Below the pieces are notes generated by a model. It saw nothing but the letters and a program-made list of their open reading frames with translations. It was not told the origin of the DNA and did not search any database. Shown here piece after piece: positions 30,866 through 39,439 of a stretch of 64,000 nucleotides of DNA. Source of the DNA: Marinoscillum luteum (GTDB lineage: Bacteria; Bacteroidota; Bacteroidia; Cytophagales; Cyclobacteriaceae); contig NZ_JBIPKE010000012.1 in the NCBI RefSeq assembly GCF_044005705.1, positions 248,001-312,000 of the forward strand, given 5' to 3'. Position numbers and translations under genes: made by a program. Numbering within the stretch: the stretch's first letter is position 1; each line of letters opens with the position of its first letter.

Positions 30866-31117
30866 ATGGCAGCAGAAAAAATTGAAAAAGCACTGGTAGA
30901 AGCTAAGGACAAGCTTTCTCAACTTGGTATTGAGGAGCAGCTGGTTTCAGAAATCGAATGGTGTTTGGGGAGCTACGCTCATGACCAAAATGCCGAAGGT
31001 CTTTATGTTAAAGGGGCAGAGGCGTACACAGCTCTTGAAAAGTTTAAGAAAACGAACGCCCGGAAGGTATCGAAGAAGTTATTGGATGATCTGGAGAAGG
31101 CGATCAAATCCAAGTAA
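30866..31117 (+). CDS. Conserved hypothetical helical protein, 83 residues
   Basis: A charged, all-helical protein with a single Cys (WCLGSY, about residue 33), Lys-rich at the C-terminus (LLDDLEKAIKSK). No signal peptide. It has its own promoter and a terminator, so it is a monocistronic unit. The family looks Bacteroidota-specific; function unknown. A second frame covering the same region is basic and shadow-like and is not considered real. Confidence 0.75.
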   Translation: MAAEKIEKALVEAKDKLSQLGIEEQLVSEIEWCLGSYAHDQNAEGLYVKGAEAYTALEKFKKTNARKVSKKLLDDLEKAIKSK

Positions 31118-31141
31118 AAGAAAAATTTAAGTTGTATTAAA

Positions 31142-31187
31142 AAAGGCTATCCCTGTCTCGAGAAGAGGAAGAGAAAGCCTTTTTTTA
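31142..31187 (+). terminator. Terminator between convergent genes
   Basis: AAAGGCT (31142-31148) pairs with AGCCTTT (31176-31182) and runs into T7 (31181-31187). The 27-nt loop contains its own partly self-complementary purine-rich stretch. It serves the rightward gene ending at 31117. Confidence 0.7.
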
Positions 31188-31205
31188 TGCTCTAAAGAAG
31201 AAGTT

Positions 31206-31631
31206 CTATTTTTTGGGGATCAGGTGTTGATCAGCTATTGACCTCAGATAGCTTCTTTTAGTGCTAATACTTGGGTCTGAATAAATATATGCCGAAAGAT
31301 CCGCAACCACACCGGGCTTGTAGCCTAGGGCCAAAGCAAGACGTTCACAAAACTGTATTTCACTCTGATAGATTTTTCCATCTACTTTCATGAGTTGAAT
31401 GACATCAAACAGGTAAGTGAATTTTTCATCGGGCGGTAAATTCTTAAGGTTAGGAATGGGTCTGGGGTTGTCTATGATCAACTCCACCTCTTCCCTGGAA
31501 AGTCCACAACGCTCTCCTATTTTATGAATCAGTTTACTCTCTTCTTCGGCTAGAAATTTATCAGCCATCGAAAGGTGAACCAGAATGCTCAGTTGTTCTT
31601 CATTGGATAACATAGTGTGAAGATAATTCAA
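31206..31631 (-). CDS. TerB-like (tellurite-resistance fold) protein
   Basis: The 141-residue soluble helical protein has the TerB-type pattern: ILVHLSMADKFLAEEESKLI (helix, Asp and Glu), CGLSREEVELII, then FDVIQLMKVDGKIYQSEIQFCERLALALG. TerB-fold domains bind metal in some proteins, and their function as stand-alone proteins is unclear. A start at 31613 (MLSNEEQ) is equally plausible. It is probably co-transcribed with the upstream lamin-tail gene (11-bp gap). Confidence 0.75.
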   Translation of the reverse strand: MNYLHTMLSNEEQLSILVHLSMADKFLAEEESKLIHKIGERCGLSREEVELIIDNPRPIPNLKNLPPDEKFTYLFDVIQLMKVDGKIYQSEIQFCERLALALGYKPGVVADLSAYIYSDPSISTKRSYLRSIADQHLIPKK

Positions 31632-31642
31632 AAAATGAAAAC

Positions 31643-33523
31643 CTATCTCAAAACTATTCTTGATTTATGCAGGAGGCCTGTAGGTGAACTGATACTGATA
31701 ATGTGAGTGCCATTGATAATGTATTCCGGAATCATCAGATCGGCACCCGTGCTTTCGGGAATCAGGTGTGTCTGAAAGGCTAATTTACCTTCCGGGGTGT
31801 ACATGATAATGTCTACAGAAACACCAGGAAGCAGGTTTTTAATGTTCATCGTCCGGTTTCCATTTTCCAGTAGTGTGGGGTAAATTTCTGTTTCACCAGT
31901 GTGACTAGGCACTATGTAGCGAACCTCAGAATGCTCCCATTTACCATCATAGTCTATTTGGCGAATGCGATAATAGCAACTTCTGATGAGCGGTAAATCT
32001 TCGTAAGTATACACGGATACTCCCTTGTAATTACCCTTTCCTTTCAGTTGCCCGATTACGCTCCAGTTTTCACCATTGTATGATTTTTCCACATGAAACC
32101 ACTCGTTGTTAATTTCCTGAGCTGTTGACCAGGTGATTTTTGGTCGTTGATTATTGACCAGTGACACATCTACGGAAAGCCAGGTTACGGGTAGTGCACC
32201 TTCTCCGGCGTATGGAGATCCCACATCGCTGCCAGAGCCGCCGCCCTGTGCCGGGATGGTATGGGCATATCCTGTAGGCGTGCTAGTGGCGTCATTGCTT
32301 TGGGCCCAGCTGGAGCCGGTGTTGTTGTCTGATGCCAGTGATTGGAGATAGATGCTTTTACCGTCTGATGATCCCACGGCAGGCCAGCTGCCACTTCCGT
32401 TCTGATAGGTCACTTCATCCAGGGCATTGGTAAGGTTGCCATCATCATAATAGGCACTATTGCCCCACAAACCTAGTGACATTCCTGTATTGGAGAGGTC
32501 TGGCAGGTTAACGGAGAGTGTCGGTATGGTATTCCCCGTTGCCCACGCCGCTTGAAAATCTGCATCTGTAATGTTCTGATCTATGAGTATGACGCCTTCA
32601 TTTGGAGCCAGGGTGTAGCTTTCTGTTATCGGGGTCTCGCCAGCACTTCCTGAGTTATCGTACAATATAAAACCTTCCAGATCTATTGGAACAATTGAGT
32701 TATTATAGACTTCCACCCACTCATAGTCAGGTTCCGCGCTGTTAGGGTCATACATGATCTCTGTGATCAAAATATCAGGATGACTATTGCCAACGTTTAC
32801 CACGATATTGTCAATGGCAAATTCATCTCTGGCACCACTGCCAGACGCATCGTCAAATTGCCAGGAAAGATAAAAATTAGCTCCGCTGTCCCATGATAGA
32901 CCATAGATCGTCTTACTGACGGAGTACTTTACCCATTCTGGGCTACCATCCGCAGTTGTTGTAGTTGTGACCTTTTTGGAGTCCACTGTTTCGTAGGTGG
33001 TATTGTCCGAGCTGAAAGCCAAATCAATCGCACTAGAAGCATTTTGATCATTATATACATATACATCATAAGAGACAGTGACTGTTCGGATGGTCGTAGC
33101 GACAATGTCGTTTTGGAGCTTCAGTCGCAAACTGCCAGGTGTCATATCTGTGTCATTGGCTTGGAATCCGAGCGCATAGTCAGGCGATAGAATGGTGGCC
33201 GTATTGAAGGCATAGAGCGCACTTAAGGCAACACCACCCTGCGAAATACCTCCGGTGAAGTCTCCCAGGAGGCCTGTTCCGTCGAAAGGGACATCACCAT
33301 CACTCATACCATATATAGCCCATGCCCGTGAATCGAGCTGACCCAGAGTGACCGGAAGATTCACCAATCCAAGTCCTTGCAGGGGCCCCAGATTCACCCC
33401 GAGGAGGGTATTATCAAAGTCGATGGTGTGGTCTGTATCAAGTGAATTGATGCTTAATTGAGCACTGCTGGAATAGAATGCCAGCAGCATCAGTAGAATT
33501 GTTTTGGTTTTAAGTAGAGTCAT
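31643..33523 (-). CDS. Secreted lamin-tail-domain protein with sorting-tail-like C-terminus
   Basis: The 626-residue protein has a signal peptide (about 1-21, LLMLLAFYSSSAQ). An N-terminal beta-rich domain (about 22-240) carries conserved NDTDMTPGSLRLKL and SYDVYVYND elements. An LTD (lamin tail) domain (about 250-400) opens ILITEIMYDPNSAEPDYEWVE. A Ser/Gly-rich linker and a C-terminal 90-residue module follow; its end, NGTHIISISSPTGLLHKSRI, looks like a type IX secretion tail. LTD proteins in Bacteroidota are often surface nucleases or adhesins, but no nuclease domain is seen here. Confidence 0.85.
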   Translation of the reverse strand: MTLLKTKTILLMLLAFYSSSAQLSINSLDTDHTIDFDNTLLGVNLGPLQGLGLVNLPVTLGQLDSRAWAIYGMSDGDVPFDGTGLLGDFTGGISQGGVALSALYAFNTATILSPDYALGFQANDTDMTPGSLRLKLQNDIVATTIRTVTVSYDVYVYNDQNASSAIDLAFSSDNTTYETVDSKKVTTTTTADGSPEWVKYSVSKTIYGLSWDSGANFYLSWQFDDASGSGARDEFAIDNIVVNVGNSHPDILITEIMYDPNSAEPDYEWVEVYNNSIVPIDLEGFILYDNSGSAGETPITESYTLAPNEGVILIDQNITDADFQAAWATGNTIPTLSVNLPDLSNTGMSLGLWGNSAYYDDGNLTNALDEVTYQNGSGSWPAVGSSDGKSIYLQSLASDNNTGSSWAQSNDATSTPTGYAHTIPAQGGGSGSDVGSPYAGEGALPVTWLSVDVSLVNNQRPKITWSTAQEINNEWFHVEKSYNGENWSVIGQLKGKGNYKGVSVYTYEDLPLIRSCYYRIRQIDYDGKWEHSEVRYIVPSHTGETEIYPTLLENGNRTMNIKNLLPGVSVDIIMYTPEGKLAFQTHLIPESTGADLMIPEYIINGTHIISISSPTGLLHKSRIVLR

Positions 33524-33634
33524 TTTATGCGGTAATTTGATCTCAACACAATGATACCTAGGTGGATAGGACCTGATGGAGTAAAAACGTTCAGTGATAC
33601 GTTTTTCTCGTTGGAATTTTTTTAAACGAAGTAC

Positions 33635-33666
33635 TTGGAATTGATTTTATGCCTGTTGTACATTAG
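33635..33666 (+). promoter_or_regulatory. Candidate promoter of the trp operon
   Basis: TTG (33635-33637), 21 bp, TACATTAG (33659-33666), one base off TAnnTTTG. By analogy with the SRP RNA the transcript would begin at about 33672, at or next to the leader-peptide ATG. In the 280-bp gap between 33523 and 33804 there is also a weak hairpin (AAAAACG...CGTTTTT, about 33584-33607). Confidence 0.4.
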
Positions 33667-33670
33667 CGGC

Positions 33671-33724
33671 ATGATTAGAACAAACACATACTACTGGTGG
33701 CACATACTCCTTTTAGGTTTATGA
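33671..33724 (+). CDS. trpL: trp leader peptide with tandem Trp codons
   Basis: The 17-codon frame MIRTNTYYWWHILLLGL, stop TGA at 33722-33724, has two adjacent Trp codons (33695-33700) directly after two Tyr codons. It is followed by an attenuator hairpin and trpE. A Trp-Trp pair in a 17-residue peptide before trpE is the classical attenuator signature. The stop codon overlaps the antiterminator arm, as expected for coupling ribosome position to RNA folding. Confidence 0.85.
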   Translation: MIRTNTYYWWHILLLGL

Positions 33725-33739
33725 ACAGAAGTGGTATGT
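33686..33739 (+). promoter_or_regulatory. Attenuator pairing elements (1:2 and 2:3)
   Basis: ACATACTAC (33686-33694) can pair with GTGGTATGT (33731-33739) over nine bases with one G-U. TGAACAG (33722-33728), inside that loop, can instead pair with CTGTTCA (33765-33771), which removes the CTG of the terminator's left arm. A ribosome stalled at the Trp codons would cover the first arm and favour antitermination. A ribosome at the stop codon would cover TGAACAG and favour termination. The pairings are seen; the mechanism is inferred. Confidence 0.6.
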
Positions 33740-33758
33740 AGAAGAATATATCTTGTAA

Positions 33759-33787
33759 AACCCGCTGTTCACAGCGGGTTTTTTTTT
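33759..33787 (+). terminator. trp attenuator terminator
   Basis: AACCCGCTG (33759-33767), loop TTCA, CAGCGGGTT (33772-33780), then seven further T (33781-33787). It is a perfect GC-rich stem between the leader peptide and trpE, 17 bp before the chosen trpE start. Confidence 0.92.
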
Positions 33788-33803
33788 GGACAATAAAAAT
33801 CAG

Positions 33804-35222
33804 ATGGAAAAAAAGTACCAACTCAAGATCAGACAAAAAAACCTCCTGGCAGACATGGTCACGCCGGTGGGATTGTATTTAAAAATTCGTGATAAGTACG
33901 CCAAGTCCTTCTTATTGGAAAGTTCGGATTATCATGGTTCTGAAAATAGTTTTAGCTATATCTGCTGTGATCCCATTGCCTCATTCAAAGTAGAGAACGA
34001 TCAGGTGGAAATGTCTTTTCCGGATGGGATCGTGGAGCATGGGTCGGCCTCTGAGAAGCGTGAAGTGCTTCCATTTTTGCGAGATTTTCTCGGACGGTTT
34101 GATATCCCCAACCAGGATGATAAATTCATTCGTACCGGACTATTTGGCTATATGTCTTATGATGCGGTTCAGTACTTTGAGGACATTTCATTATCAAATC
34201 CCAAGACTCCGTCTTCAGAAATACCACAAATCCATTACAGTGTATTTCGATATATTATTGCCCTTGATCACTTCAAAAATGAGTGTTATCTAATGGAGTG
34301 CTATCTGGATGAGCCTCAGGATTCAGGTTTTGAGGATTTGCTCAATGTGATTTCTCAAAAGAATATCCCGTCTTATTCGTTTGAAAAGTCATCTGAAACC
34401 AATTCAAATTTTGATGACAACACCTTCTTGGAGCGTGTGAATAAGGGGATCAAACATTGCGACCTGGGTGATGTTTTTCAGGTGGTATTCTCCCGTCAAT
34501 TCAGCACTCATTTCAAGGGAGACGAGTTTCAGGTCTACAGGGCCTTGCGGTCTATCAATCCTTCTCCCTACCTCTTTTACTTTGATTACGGTGGGTACAA
34601 GATATTTGGCTCCTCACCAGAAGCCCAGATTGTGGTCAACAAAGAGGAGGCCGTTATTTATCCGATTGCAGGAACATTCAAGCGTACCGGAGATGATGCA
34701 GCGGATGCTGAATTGGCCAAAAAGCTCCTCGAAGATCCAAAAGAGAATTCGGAACACATCATGCTGGTGGATCTGGCCAGAAACGATCTGAGTAAAAGCT
34801 CCGATGAGGTGAAAGTGGAGACTTATAAAGAAGTACAATACTATTCGCATGTGATTCATTTGGTATCTAAGGTGACCGGAAAACTGCGAAAGGATGCTGA
34901 TCCCCTCGATATTGTGGCCAGTACTTTCCCCGCAGGTACCCTGTCAGGGGCGCCCAAGTACCGGGCGATGGAGTTGATCGATGAAAATGAGAATATTGCT
35001 CGTGGGTTTTATGGTGGAGCAATCGGTTTTATGGACTTCAACGGAAACTTCAACCACGCCATTATGATCCGAACATTTTTGAGCAGAGGAAACCAACTCT
35101 ACTTCCAGGCAGGAGCGGGTATTGTTTCCAAGTCTGATCCTCAAAGTGAGGTGCAGGAGGTATATAACAAACTGGCGGCGTTGGAGTCGGCAATGAAAAT
35201 GGCTGAAACGATCAATAACTGA
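33804..35222 (+). CDS. trpE: Anthranilate synthase component I
   Basis: The ATG at 33804 gives 472 residues; a TTG at 33786 would lie in the terminator's T tract and is rejected. An N-terminal regulatory half contains the LLESSDYHGSENSFSY element that forms the Trp feedback site in this family (LLES motif). The catalytic C-terminal half has SPSPYLFYFDYG-type substrate loop, YPIAGTFKRTGDD, LVDLARNDLSK, FPAGTLSGAPKYRAMELI and YFQAGAGIVSKSDPQSE. It converts chorismate and glutamine-derived ammonia to anthranilate. The stop overlaps trpG by one base. Confidence 0.96.
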   Translation: MEKKYQLKIRQKNLLADMVTPVGLYLKIRDKYAKSFLLESSDYHGSENSFSYICCDPIASFKVENDQVEMSFPDGIVEHGSASEKREVLPFLRDFLGRFDIPNQDDKFIRTGLFGYMSYDAVQYFEDISLSNPKTPSSEIPQIHYSVFRYIIALDHFKNECYLMECYLDEPQDSGFEDLLNVISQKNIPSYSFEKSSETNSNFDDNTFLERVNKGIKHCDLGDVFQVVFSRQFSTHFKGDEFQVYRALRSINPSPYLFYFDYGGYKIFGSSPEAQIVVNKEEAVIYPIAGTFKRTGDDAADAELAKKLLEDPKENSEHIMLVDLARNDLSKSSDEVKVETYKEVQYYSHVIHLVSKVTGKLRKDADPLDIVASTFPAGTLSGAPKYRAMELIDENENIARGFYGGAIGFMDFNGNFNHAIMIRTFLSRGNQLYFQAGAGIVSKSDPQSEVQEVYNKLAALESAMKMAETINN

Positions 35223-35803
35223 TGAAGAAGATATTAGTAATCGATAATTACGACTCATTTACCTACAACTTGGTACACATTTTACGTGAGCTGGGAGCAG
35301 AGAACCGGATGGAGGTACATAGAAATGATAAGATCGCTGTAGACTATGCAGCCGGTTTTGATCACATCTTGCTTTCGCCGGGTCCTGGTCTACCCAAAGA
35401 TGCAGGCGTGATGCCTGAAGTAATCAGCAAATATGGTTCCTCCAAAAATATACTCGGGGTTTGTCTCGGTCATCAAGGAATAGGAGAGGCCTTTGGTGCA
35501 GAGCTGTTTAATTTGCCTACCGTTTTTCATGGCGTGGCTACAGATGTGGAGCTCACGGACAAAAAGGACGTCCTTTTTAGCGACTTACCGAATGTATTTA
35601 AAGTGTGCCGGTATCACAGCTGGGCCATAAAGCCTGATTCTATACCGGATACACTGGAGGTGACTGCTGTGGATGAGTCTGGCAATGTCATGGCAATCAA
35701 ACATAAGGAATTCAACGTGCGGGGTGTTCAGTTTCACCCTGAATCTATCATGACCGAGCACGGAAAGAAAATGATGCAAAACTGGTTATCTGTAGAACTA
35801 TGA
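35222..35803 (+). CDS. trpG: Anthranilate synthase component II (glutamine amidotransferase)
   Basis: The 193-residue class I amidotransferase has ILVIDNYDSFTYNLVH at the start, the oxyanion strand LLSPGPGLP, nucleophile Cys in GVCLGHQGIG (about residue 80) and the His-Glu pair in GVQFHPESI (about 168-170). It supplies ammonia to TrpE. The start overlaps the trpE stop (TGATG) and the gene overlaps trpD by 4 bp, implying stoichiometric translation. Confidence 0.96.
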   Translation: MKKILVIDNYDSFTYNLVHILRELGAENRMEVHRNDKIAVDYAAGFDHILLSPGPGLPKDAGVMPEVISKYGSSKNILGVCLGHQGIGEAFGAELFNLPTVFHGVATDVELTDKKDVLFSDLPNVFKVCRYHSWAIKPDSIPDTLEVTAVDESGNVMAIKHKEFNVRGVQFHPESIMTEHGKKMMQNWLSVEL

Positions 35804-36795
35804 AGCAAGTACTGGACAAACTGTTTAAATATCAATCGCTTTCACGGGAGGAAGCATTTCAAATCCTCTCTAACCTGACCACAGGAAAGTATAACAACAG
35901 CCAGATGGCGGCCTTTATGACTGTCTATCTGATGCGCAGCATCACCGTGGAGGAGCTGGAGGGCTTTAGAGATGCCATGCTGGAGCTCTGTGTGAAAGTA
36001 CCCGTGGCTGAGTATAATGGAATCGATCTGTGTGGAACAGGGGGAGATGGCAAAAACACCTTCAATATCTCTACCATCTCGTCTTTTGTGGTGGCGGGTG
36101 CCGGGCAGAATGTGGTGAAGCACGGCAACTATGGCGTGTCTTCCGTGAGTGGGTCTTCCAATGTGTTGGAAAGCATGGGGGCCAAATTCACCAACGACAT
36201 TGGCACCATCAAAAAGAGTCTGGATGAGGCAGGTATTTGCTTTTTGCATGCGCCGCTGTTTCACCCGGCTATGAAAAATGTGGGCCCAGTTCGCCGGGAG
36301 TTAGGGATCAAGACATTCTTTAATATGCTTGGCCCCATGGTGAACCCTGCCATGCCTAAAAACCAACTGGTGGGTGTATTCAGTCTGGAGCTGGCCCGAC
36401 TCTATGGCTATCTCTATCAGAAGACAGACAAACACTTTGTGATCCTTCATGCTTTAGATGGTTATGATGAGGTGTCTCTCACCGGTGGATTCAAGGCGAT
36501 AATGAATGACCATGAAGAGGTTTTTCAGCCAGAAGATATCGGCCTCAAAAAATTAAGGGCAGAAGACCTTTATGGTGGAGAGACCGTGGAGGAAGCAGTG
36601 GCTATTTTCAAGAGCATCCTCAATAATGAGGGTACAGAGCCACAGGTAGAGGCTATACTGGCCAATGCCGGCCTGGCGATCTCCGTAGGAAAACAAATAA
36701 GTATAAGCGAAGGCATAGAGGCCGCTCGCGAATCAATTAAATCAGGGAAGGCTTTACAGTCCTTCAGGAAGTTTTTAGCAGTGAACAACTCATGA
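35800..36795 (+). CDS. trpD: Anthranilate phosphoribosyltransferase
   Basis: The 331-residue protein has the PRPP-binding glycine loop CGTGGDGKNTFNIST (about 75-89), KHGNYGVSSVSGSSNVLE (about 104-121), the FLHAPLFHPAMKNVGPVRRELG anthranilate-site region and HALDGYDEVSL. It transfers the phosphoribosyl group to anthranilate. It overlaps both neighbours by 4 bp. Confidence 0.96.
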   Translation: MKQVLDKLFKYQSLSREEAFQILSNLTTGKYNNSQMAAFMTVYLMRSITVEELEGFRDAMLELCVKVPVAEYNGIDLCGTGGDGKNTFNISTISSFVVAGAGQNVVKHGNYGVSSVSGSSNVLESMGAKFTNDIGTIKKSLDEAGICFLHAPLFHPAMKNVGPVRRELGIKTFFNMLGPMVNPAMPKNQLVGVFSLELARLYGYLYQKTDKHFVILHALDGYDEVSLTGGFKAIMNDHEEVFQPEDIGLKKLRAEDLYGGETVEEAVAIFKSILNNEGTEPQVEAILANAGLAISVGKQISISEGIEAARESIKSGKALQSFRKFLAVNNS

Positions 36796-37589
36796 ATATA
36801 CTCGATCAGATCGTAGCAGATAAAAAGGAAGAAGTAGCACAGAAGAAAAGCCTTTATCCGGTGAAGCTCCTCGAGCAGAGCACTTACTTCGGCGCTCAGC
36901 CTGTTTCTTTGAAAAAATACATTCGGAGACCCGATAAGGTAGGAATTATCGCAGAGTTTAAGCGTAAGTCTCCGTCTAAAGGAGTCATCAATGACGGAGC
37001 TAAAGTGGAGCGAACATCCATTGGCTATATGCAGGCTGGTGCCTCGGGGTTATCTATTCTTACGGATACCAAGTATTTCGGTGGTAAAAATGAAGACCTC
37101 ACCATCGCCAGAAGTTTCAACTTTTGTCCTATTCTGAGAAAAGACTTCATCATTGATGAGTACCAGATCATTGAAGCTAAGTCGATAGGTGCCGATGTGA
37201 TCCTGCTTATCGCTGCATGTCTGAAACCGGAGGAAGTGAAGTCATTGGGGGCTTTCGCCAAATCCCTGGGGCTGGAGGTACTATTGGAAGTACACAACGA
37301 AAAAGAGCTCAATGATTCCATCAATGAACACGTAGACCTCCTGGGTGTCAACAACCGGAACCTGGGAACTTTTGTGACTGATGTGGATACCTCACGTGCC
37401 CTTGCAGCCAAGATCCCCAATGACTTTGTGAAGGTGTCAGAGAGCGGAATCAATGACCCTGCTGTTGTAGTGGACCTCATGAGTCACGGATATGAAGGAT
37501 TTCTGATCGGGGAGTATTTTATGCAAAAAGGCAGCCCTGAGAAAGCGTGTAGTGATTTTATAAAGCGAATCAAAGAATTCAAACACTAG
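36792..37589 (+). CDS. trpC: Indole-3-glycerol-phosphate synthase
   Basis: The 265-residue TIM barrel has the catalytic EFKRKSPSKG (Lys and Glu, about 56-65), LTDTKYFGGKNEDL, LRKDFIIDEYQI, GVNNRNLGTF and SESGINDP. It is a stand-alone enzyme, not fused to TrpF as in enteric bacteria; trpF is the next gene, 3 bp away. Confidence 0.96.
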   Translation: MNILDQIVADKKEEVAQKKSLYPVKLLEQSTYFGAQPVSLKKYIRRPDKVGIIAEFKRKSPSKGVINDGAKVERTSIGYMQAGASGLSILTDTKYFGGKNEDLTIARSFNFCPILRKDFIIDEYQIIEAKSIGADVILLIAACLKPEEVKSLGAFAKSLGLEVLLEVHNEKELNDSINEHVDLLGVNNRNLGTFVTDVDTSRALAAKIPNDFVKVSESGINDPAVVVDLMSHGYEGFLIGEYFMQKGSPEKACSDFIKRIKEFKH

Positions 37590-37592
37590 CAG

Positions 37593-38195
37593 ATGAAACT
37601 GAAAGTCTGTGGCATGCGTGAGGCGGACAATATCCGGGATTTGTTGGAGCTGGAGCCGGATTATATGGGTATGATCTTTTACGAGAAAAGCCCCAGGTGT
37701 GTCCTGGAAATGCCAAAGGCCGACCTTTCAGGAGTTGAAAAAGTGGGAGTGTTTGTGAATGCTTCTGATGAAGAGATGATAGAAAAGGCTCAAACTTACG
37801 GGCTTGACTTGCTGCAGTTGCATGGTGAAGAACCGGTGGATCAAGTGAAGCGTCTTAGGGAGCGAGGGTTCAAATTGATCAAGGTTTTTAGTGTAGCGGA
37901 TGAGTTGCCGATTGCGTTGATGCAGGCCTATTCACCCTATGTGGATTATTTTCTTTTCGACACTAAGACTCCTGCTTATGGTGGTAGCGGTCAAAAGTTT
38001 GACTGGGGTATTTTGAAGGATTATGATCTGGAGAAGCCTTTTTTCCTGAGTGGAGGGATTGAGCTGGATGACCTGGATGCGATCAGGCAACTGGGGGTGA
38101 AACAATTGTATGCCATAGATGTGAACAGCAGGTTTGAGTTGGCACCTGCGGTAAAGGATATCAAAAAGATTAAAGCGTTAAAAGACAAGTTATGA
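37593..38195 (+). CDS. trpF: Phosphoribosylanthranilate isomerase
   Basis: The 200-residue TIM barrel begins MKLKVCGMREADNI, where the Cys is the general base, and has GMIFYEKSPR, KVGVFVNA, LLQLHGEE, the FDTKTPAYGGSGQKFDW acid/phosphate loop (Asp as general acid) and LSGGI. It overlaps trpB by 4 bp. Confidence 0.95.
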   Translation: MKLKVCGMREADNIRDLLELEPDYMGMIFYEKSPRCVLEMPKADLSGVEKVGVFVNASDEEMIEKAQTYGLDLLQLHGEEPVDQVKRLRERGFKLIKVFSVADELPIALMQAYSPYVDYFLFDTKTPAYGGSGQKFDWGILKDYDLEKPFFLSGGIELDDLDAIRQLGVKQLYAIDVNSRFELAPAVKDIKKIKALKDKL

Positions 38196-39388
38196 GCGAA
38201 GTGAAATCTAAATATTTAGTAGATGAGCGCGGGTATTTTGGCAAGTTTGGAGGAGCATATATTCCTGAGATGCTGTATCCAAATGTAGAGGAGCTCCGCA
38301 TCAACTATCTGGAAATCATGAATTCCCCTTCTTTTCAGAAGGAATTTCAGCAGTTGCTAAGGGATTTTGTAGGGAGGCCTACTCCGCTTTATTATGCCTC
38401 ACGATTGTCCGAACTGCTGAAGGCGAAGATTTATCTGAAACGTGAAGACCTTTGCCATACAGGTGCCCACAAGGTGAACAATACCGTGGGGCAGATCCTG
38501 CTGGCTAAAGCCCTGGGCAAAAAGCGAATCATCGCAGAGACAGGAGCTGGCCAACATGGCGTGGCTACGGCCACCGTATGTGCATTGATGGGCATTGGTT
38601 GCATCGTGTACATGGGGGAGGTCGATATGGCTCGTCAGCGGCCCAATGTGGAGCGCATGAAGATCCTGGGTGCCGAAGTGAGACCTGCGAAGAGTGGTAG
38701 TAAGACCCTGAAGGATGCGACCAATGAGGCGATGCGTCATTGGATCAACAATCCACAGGATACTCACTACATCATTGGTTCTGTGGTGGGGCCACACCCA
38801 TACCCGGACTTGGTGGCTCGCTTCCAGAGTGTGATCAGTGAAGAAATCAAATGGCAACTATCTGAAAAGGAAGGCCGTGACCATCCCGACTATGTGGTGG
38901 CATGCGTAGGGGGTGGGAGCAATGCCGCCGGAGCATTTTATCACTACCTGGATACTCCAGAGGTGAAACTGGTAGCGGCTGAGGCTTCCGGACTGGGTGA
39001 CCACACTGGTAAATCGGCGGCCACTACAGCACTGGGCAGAGAAGGCGTATTACATGGTAGCAAGACCATCCTCATGCAGACAGATGATGGTCAGGTGATA
39101 GAACCTTACAGCATTTCCGCTGGTCTGGATTATCCGGGGATTGGGCCATTCCACGCCCACTTATTTGATTCAGGGAGAGCTACGTTCTATGGTATTACCG
39201 ATGAGGAAGCCATGACTGCAGGCGTACTCCTGAGCCGAATGGAAGGGATTATCCCAGCCGTAGAGAGTGCTCATGCACTGGGTGCACTACATAAAATGAC
39301 CTTGGATCCACAAGATATAGTGGTGGTGAACCTCTCGGGTAGAGGCGACAAGGATTTAGAGACTTATATCAAATGGGGAAAGTATTGA
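38192..39388 (+). CDS. trpB: Tryptophan synthase beta chain
   Basis: This 398-residue PLP enzyme carries the Schiff-base Lys in LCHTGAHKVNNTVG (about 93), the carboxylate loop AETGAGQHGVA, and the phosphate-binding CVGGGSNAAG. GLDYPGIGPFHAHL and NLSGRGDKD complete the TrpB1 pattern. It condenses indole with serine and associates with the alpha subunit encoded next. Confidence 0.97.
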   Translation: MSEVKSKYLVDERGYFGKFGGAYIPEMLYPNVEELRINYLEIMNSPSFQKEFQQLLRDFVGRPTPLYYASRLSELLKAKIYLKREDLCHTGAHKVNNTVGQILLAKALGKKRIIAETGAGQHGVATATVCALMGIGCIVYMGEVDMARQRPNVERMKILGAEVRPAKSGSKTLKDATNEAMRHWINNPQDTHYIIGSVVGPHPYPDLVARFQSVISEEIKWQLSEKEGRDHPDYVVACVGGGSNAAGAFYHYLDTPEVKLVAAEASGLGDHTGKSAATTALGREGVLHGSKTILMQTDDGQVIEPYSISAGLDYPGIGPFHAHLFDSGRATFYGITDEEAMTAGVLLSRMEGIIPAVESAHALGALHKMTLDPQDIVVVNLSGRGDKDLETYIKWGKY

Positions 39389-39439
39389 GTCAGTTCAGGC
39401 TTCTTGTGCAATCACTAACCATTTACAAACACTAGTTCA

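Noticed and set aside
33584..33607. Weak hairpin AAAAACG...CGTTTTT before the trp promoter
   Set aside because: The stem is only seven mostly A-T pairs and stands beside the 5' end of the leftward gene, so it is not a credible terminator; possibly chance.
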